Source of the DNA: Variovorax flavidus | GTDB taxonomy: Bacteria > Pseudomonadota > Gammaproteobacteria > Burkholderiales > Burkholderiaceae_C | Direction of reading: 5' to 3' | Length of the DNA: 64,000 nucleotides | Assembly: GCF_030317145.1 (NCBI RefSeq) | Contig: NZ_JASZYE010000002.1 | Span: forward strand, 248,001-312,000 | In this document: positions 61,752 through 64,000 of the stretch, piece after piece | Layout of the letters: every line of letters begins with the position of its first letter | Position numbering within the stretch: the first letter of the stretch is position 1 | Translations under genes and position numbers: made by a program | The notes under the pieces: generated by a model | Database searches by the model: none | The model's input: only the letters and a program-made list of their open reading frames with translations | What the model was told of the DNA's origin: nothing

Positions 61752-62796
61752 GCGGAGCCTGTCTTCGCAACGCGCCCTCGCGTGCATCGCGGGTGCGACG
61801 CTTCTTTTCCTGGCTGGCTGCGCGAGCGGCCCGAAGGGTGGGCGCGATGGTGCCGACGCCAATCCGCCGTCAGGCCTCAGCCAGGTGCCGGATGCCGAGC
61901 CGCGCGTCGAGTCAATCCGCAGCAGCGGCGGCACGAGCAAGCCCTACGTCGTGCTCGGCAAGTCCTATGTGCCGATCGTCGACGACCGGCCTTTCCGCGA
62001 AAACGGCCTCGCGTCCTGGTACGGCCGCAAGTTCCACAGCCAGTCCACCGCGAGCGGCGAGCCCTACGACATGTATGCGATGACGGCCGCCCACAAGACG
62101 CTGCCGCTGCCGAGCTATGTGCGCGTGCGCAATCCGGCCAACGGGCGCGAGGTGATCGTGCGGGTCAACGACCGGGGACCCTTCCACGACGATCGCGTGA
62201 TCGACCTGAGCTACACCGCGGCGCTCAAGCTGGATCTGTTGCGCGGCGTCGCGCCGGTCGAGATCGAGCGCATCACCAACGAGGACATCCGCACCGGCGC
62301 ATGGCGACGCGGCAACGTGGAGGCAACGCAGTTGGCACAGCGTGCGCCGCCCGCTGCATCCGCGACCCCCATCCCACTGGCGTCCGCCGCGGACAGCGTC
62401 TCCGTCCCCGCCGCCTGGACCGCCCCGGTCGCGGCGGCCCCGCGCATCGAGACGATGGAAGTCGTCGCACTCCCGCCCATGGCACCGCTCGCGGCACCGG
62501 CAGCGGCGCCACCAAGCGCTTCACCACAGCCATCGGCCGAAGGCTTCGCCACCGCCGCACAGCCGGGATTCTGGGTACAACTCGGCGCGTTCAGCCAGCG
62601 CGATGGCGCCTCCCGATTCCAGCAGCAGGTGGCACGCGACCTACCCGCCCTGGCGCCGTCCCTGAATGTATTTACCGAGCGCGGAACGCACCGCCTGCAA
62701 GCCGGCCCCTACGCATCACGCGAACTGGCGCGCAACACAGCAGATCAAGTCCGCAACGGCCTCCAACTGACCCCCGTCATCATCGAACGCCGCTAA
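61744..62796 (+). CDS. rlpA: Septal ring lytic transglycosylase RlpA (lipoprotein, SPOR domain)
   Basis: A 350-residue outer-membrane lipoprotein. No ATG precedes the signal peptide in frame, so the start is TTG at 61744, inside the last codons of glnE, with GGAAGG upstream. The signal is SSQRALACIAGATLLFLAGC. The DPBB domain has GLASWYGRKFHSQSTASGEP and VNDRGPFHDDRVIDLSYTAA with the catalytic Asp region. A Pro/Ala linker leads to a C-terminal SPOR domain (FWVQLGAFSQRDGASRFQQQ) that binds denuded septal glycan. The coupling to glnE is by overlap of 8 bases. Confidence 0.92.
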   Translation: MAKRSLSSQRALACIAGATLLFLAGCASGPKGGRDGADANPPSGLSQVPDAEPRVESIRSSGGTSKPYVVLGKSYVPIVDDRPFRENGLASWYGRKFHSQSTASGEPYDMYAMTAAHKTLPLPSYVRVRNPANGREVIVRVNDRGPFHDDRVIDLSYTAALKLDLLRGVAPVEIERITNEDIRTGAWRRGNVEATQLAQRAPPAASATPIPLASAADSVSVPAAWTAPVAAAPRIETMEVVALPPMAPLAAPAAAPPSASPQPSAEGFATAAQPGFWVQLGAFSQRDGASRFQQQVARDLPALAPSLNVFTERGTHRLQAGPYASRELARNTADQVRNGLQLTPVIIERR

Positions 62797-62811
62797 ACAC
62801 AGCCGCCCCCC

Positions 62812-62910
62812 ATTCCAGAAACACCGCGGAACCGGCTCCGCCGGTCCGCCGGTGTTGCCCCCGGTCAGGGGGTAGGCGAAGCGACACGAAGTGCGCGAAG
62901 CCTGGGGGCG
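62812..62910 (-). repeat. Dispersed palindromic intergenic element, copy 3
   Basis: CATTCCAGAAACACCGCGGA opens the element, as in copy 1. CCGGCTCCGCCGG, CCCCCGGTCAGGGGG and GACACGAAGTGCGCGAAGCC follow, with a closing G run. The run ends nine bases before the stop of the ferritin-like gene at 62918. It lies between the convergent rlpA and ferritin-like genes. Confidence 0.78.
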
Positions 62911-62917
62911 AGCCCTT

Positions 62918-63775
62918 TCAAGCGCCTTGGTATTCGGGCTTGGGACCGAGGGAAGCCGCCAGCTCCTTGCGGTAGCGGTTCAGTTCCTGCACGGTCTTGA
63001 AGCTCCTGTTCATCAGGAGGCTCAGGTTGTGCAGGATGCGATCGCCGACCTTGTTTTCCCAGACGGAGTCGAACTTGATCTGCTTGTCCAGCCAGTGCTC
63101 CAGCCAGTCCGGATCGGGCACGCGGCTCTGGATGGTGTCGTTCGGGAACAGCGCCTTGTTGACGTGCAGGTTGGTCGGATGCAGCGCCTGCGCAGTACGG
63201 CGCGCGCTGGCCATCAGCACACCGACCTTGGTGAAGGCCGAGCGGGCCTCGTCGCCGAACTTTTCCATCGCCCGCTTCATGTAGCGCAGGTAGGCGCCGC
63301 CGTGGCGGGCTTCGTCCTGGCTCAGCGTGGTGTAGATGTGCTTGATGACCGGCTCCGTGTGCCACTCGGCCGCACGGCGGTACCAGTGGTTGAGGCGAAT
63401 CTCGCCGCAGAAGTGCAGCATCAGCGTTTCGAGCGGCGGCGCGGGATCGAAGTCGAAGCGCACCTCGTGCAGTTCCTGCTCGGTCGGTGCGTGTTCCGGG
63501 CTGAAGCGCTTGAGGTATTCCATCAGCACCAGCGAGTGCTTCTGCTCCTCGAAGAACCAGATCGACATGAAAGCGGAAAAATCGCTGTCATGGCGGTTGT
63601 CGCGCAGGAACATCTCGGTGGCCGGCAGGGCCGCCCACTCCGTGATCGCGTTCATCTTGATGGTTTTGGCCTGCTCATCGGAGAGCCGGGTCGCGTCGAA
63701 AGACTGCCACGGAATATCCTTGTCCATGTCCCAACGGACGGATTCGAGTTGTCTGAAGAGTTCCGGGTACAGCAT
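62918..63775 (-). CDS. Ferritin-like diiron protein
   Basis: A 285-residue helical protein. Two E-x-x-H motifs, FFEEQKHSLVLMEYL (about residue 77) and DEARHGGAYLRYMKRAME (about residue 155), indicate a carboxylate-bridged diiron centre of the ferritin-like type. LHFCGEIRLNHWYRRAAEWH lies between them and holds another E/H set, as in acyl-ACP desaturases and related proteins. ATG at 63775 is preceded by AAGAAAG; a longer frame to 63841 lacks a ribosome site. Function is not known. It does not resemble the diiron protein at 28574 beyond the motifs. Confidence 0.78.
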   Translation of the reverse strand: MLYPELFRQLESVRWDMDKDIPWQSFDATRLSDEQAKTIKMNAITEWAALPATEMFLRDNRHDSDFSAFMSIWFFEEQKHSLVLMEYLKRFSPEHAPTEQELHEVRFDFDPAPPLETLMLHFCGEIRLNHWYRRAAEWHTEPVIKHIYTTLSQDEARHGGAYLRYMKRAMEKFGDEARSAFTKVGVLMASARRTAQALHPTNLHVNKALFPNDTIQSRVPDPDWLEHWLDKQIKFDSVWENKVGDRILHNLSLLMNRSFKTVQELNRYRKELAASLGPKPEYQGA

Positions 63776-63903
63776 TGGTGTCTTTCTTGAGCCGCTGGAT
63801 TTTAGTCGGCTGGTTTGGCGCACCTGTGACAAGAGCGCCATGATGCGTATACGCTTGCCTTGACGGCGCGGTTTTCGCGCCCCTTTGACAGGGAAAAACC
63901 GCC

Positions 63904-64000
63904 ATGCGAATCCCCATCCGACTGACAGTGATATTTCTCCCGGCCATCGCGATCGTGGGGGCCTTTCTGCTCCCGGCCACCGCCCGCGCGCAGGCGGCCG
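63904..64000 (+). CDS. Start of an exported protein (partial, cut by window end)
   Basis: From ATG 63904 the frame reads a signal peptide, RIPIRLTVIFLPAIAIVGAF followed by LLPATARAQAA, and runs off the window with 32 full codons visible. It is divergent from the ferritin-like gene. A dyad GGCGCG-GTTTT-CGCGCC (63865-63881) lies in the 128-base gap. The mature part is outside the window, so the product cannot be named. Confidence 0.55.
   Translation, partial: MRIPIRLTVIFLPAIAIVGAFLLPATARAQAA

Noticed and set aside
63865..63881. A terminator between the ferritin-like gene and the last partial gene
   Set aside because: The dyad GGCGCG-GTTTT-CGCGCC has no T tract in either direction and lies between divergent starts, so it is more likely a regulatory dyad or chance.

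Overview
The window is high-GC bacterial DNA. Its gene content looks like a member of the Burkholderiales, most likely Comamonadaceae and perhaps Variovorax. The reasons are a cytochrome c-fused oxidase subunit II, the YhdP/GlnE/RlpA/MltA housekeeping set, a four-gene tetronate catabolic operon, and a palindromic intergenic element sitting just past stop codons. The genus is an inference. I see no rRNA, tRNA, CRISPR array or insertion sequence.

Layout. 1-3.4 kb: the start of a caa3-type oxidase subunit II gene (its 3' end is outside the window), a small membrane protein, and a flavoprotein whose N-terminus overlaps a VOC protein through a 9-bp repeat. 3.7-10.3 kb: a co-directional operon of a creatininase-like amidohydrolase, an ABC importer, an FAD oxidase, a [2Fe-2S] flavoprotein reductase and a RutR-like TetR regulator, with two TTGACC-containing candidate operators in front. 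10.2-13.2 kb: a tandemly duplicated orphan type VI cassette (PAAR protein, lipase-like effector, small membrane protein) inserted between this operon and a RidA gene. 13.2-18.8 kb (minus strand): ltnD-otnK-otnC-otnI for four-carbon sugar acids, co-translated with an amidohydrolase and RidA. 18.9-22.2 kb: a homodimeric 2-oxoacid dehydrogenase E1 divergent from an Lrp-type regulator. 22.4-31.7 kb: mixed accessory genes, including a Cys-type sulfatase, an M15 peptidase divergent from a lipoprotein plus GH108 muramidase pair, a diiron protein, a MAPEG protein and an AraC regulator.

The most unusual part is 31.7-43.7 kb. Ten co-directional genes with short gaps form one apparent operon. It contains three paralogous glycine-zipper proteins sharing an R-W-x-R-x-G C-terminal signature, an HExGH zincin, a 707-residue unknown, a PLP enzyme, a GIY-YIG protein, an M15 peptidase, an OmpA-domain protein without a signal peptide, and a small amidohydrolase. 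Several of the proteins carry a short acidic/aromatic (E-F-E-like) segment. A near-consensus sigma-54 promoter lies in front, preceded by two related 14-bp palindromes 42 bp apart. A convergent gene at the end encodes a sigma-54 activator. I read this as an activator-controlled, largely undescribed cell-envelope or antagonism system.

44-64 kb is ordinary chromosome: NIPSNAP, DMT and SMR transporters, PhoX, MltA, an OmpA lipoprotein, a nitrilase followed by a FixLJ-like two-component pair, YhdP divergent from GlnE, RlpA, a ferritin-like protein, and the start of an exported protein cut by the window end.
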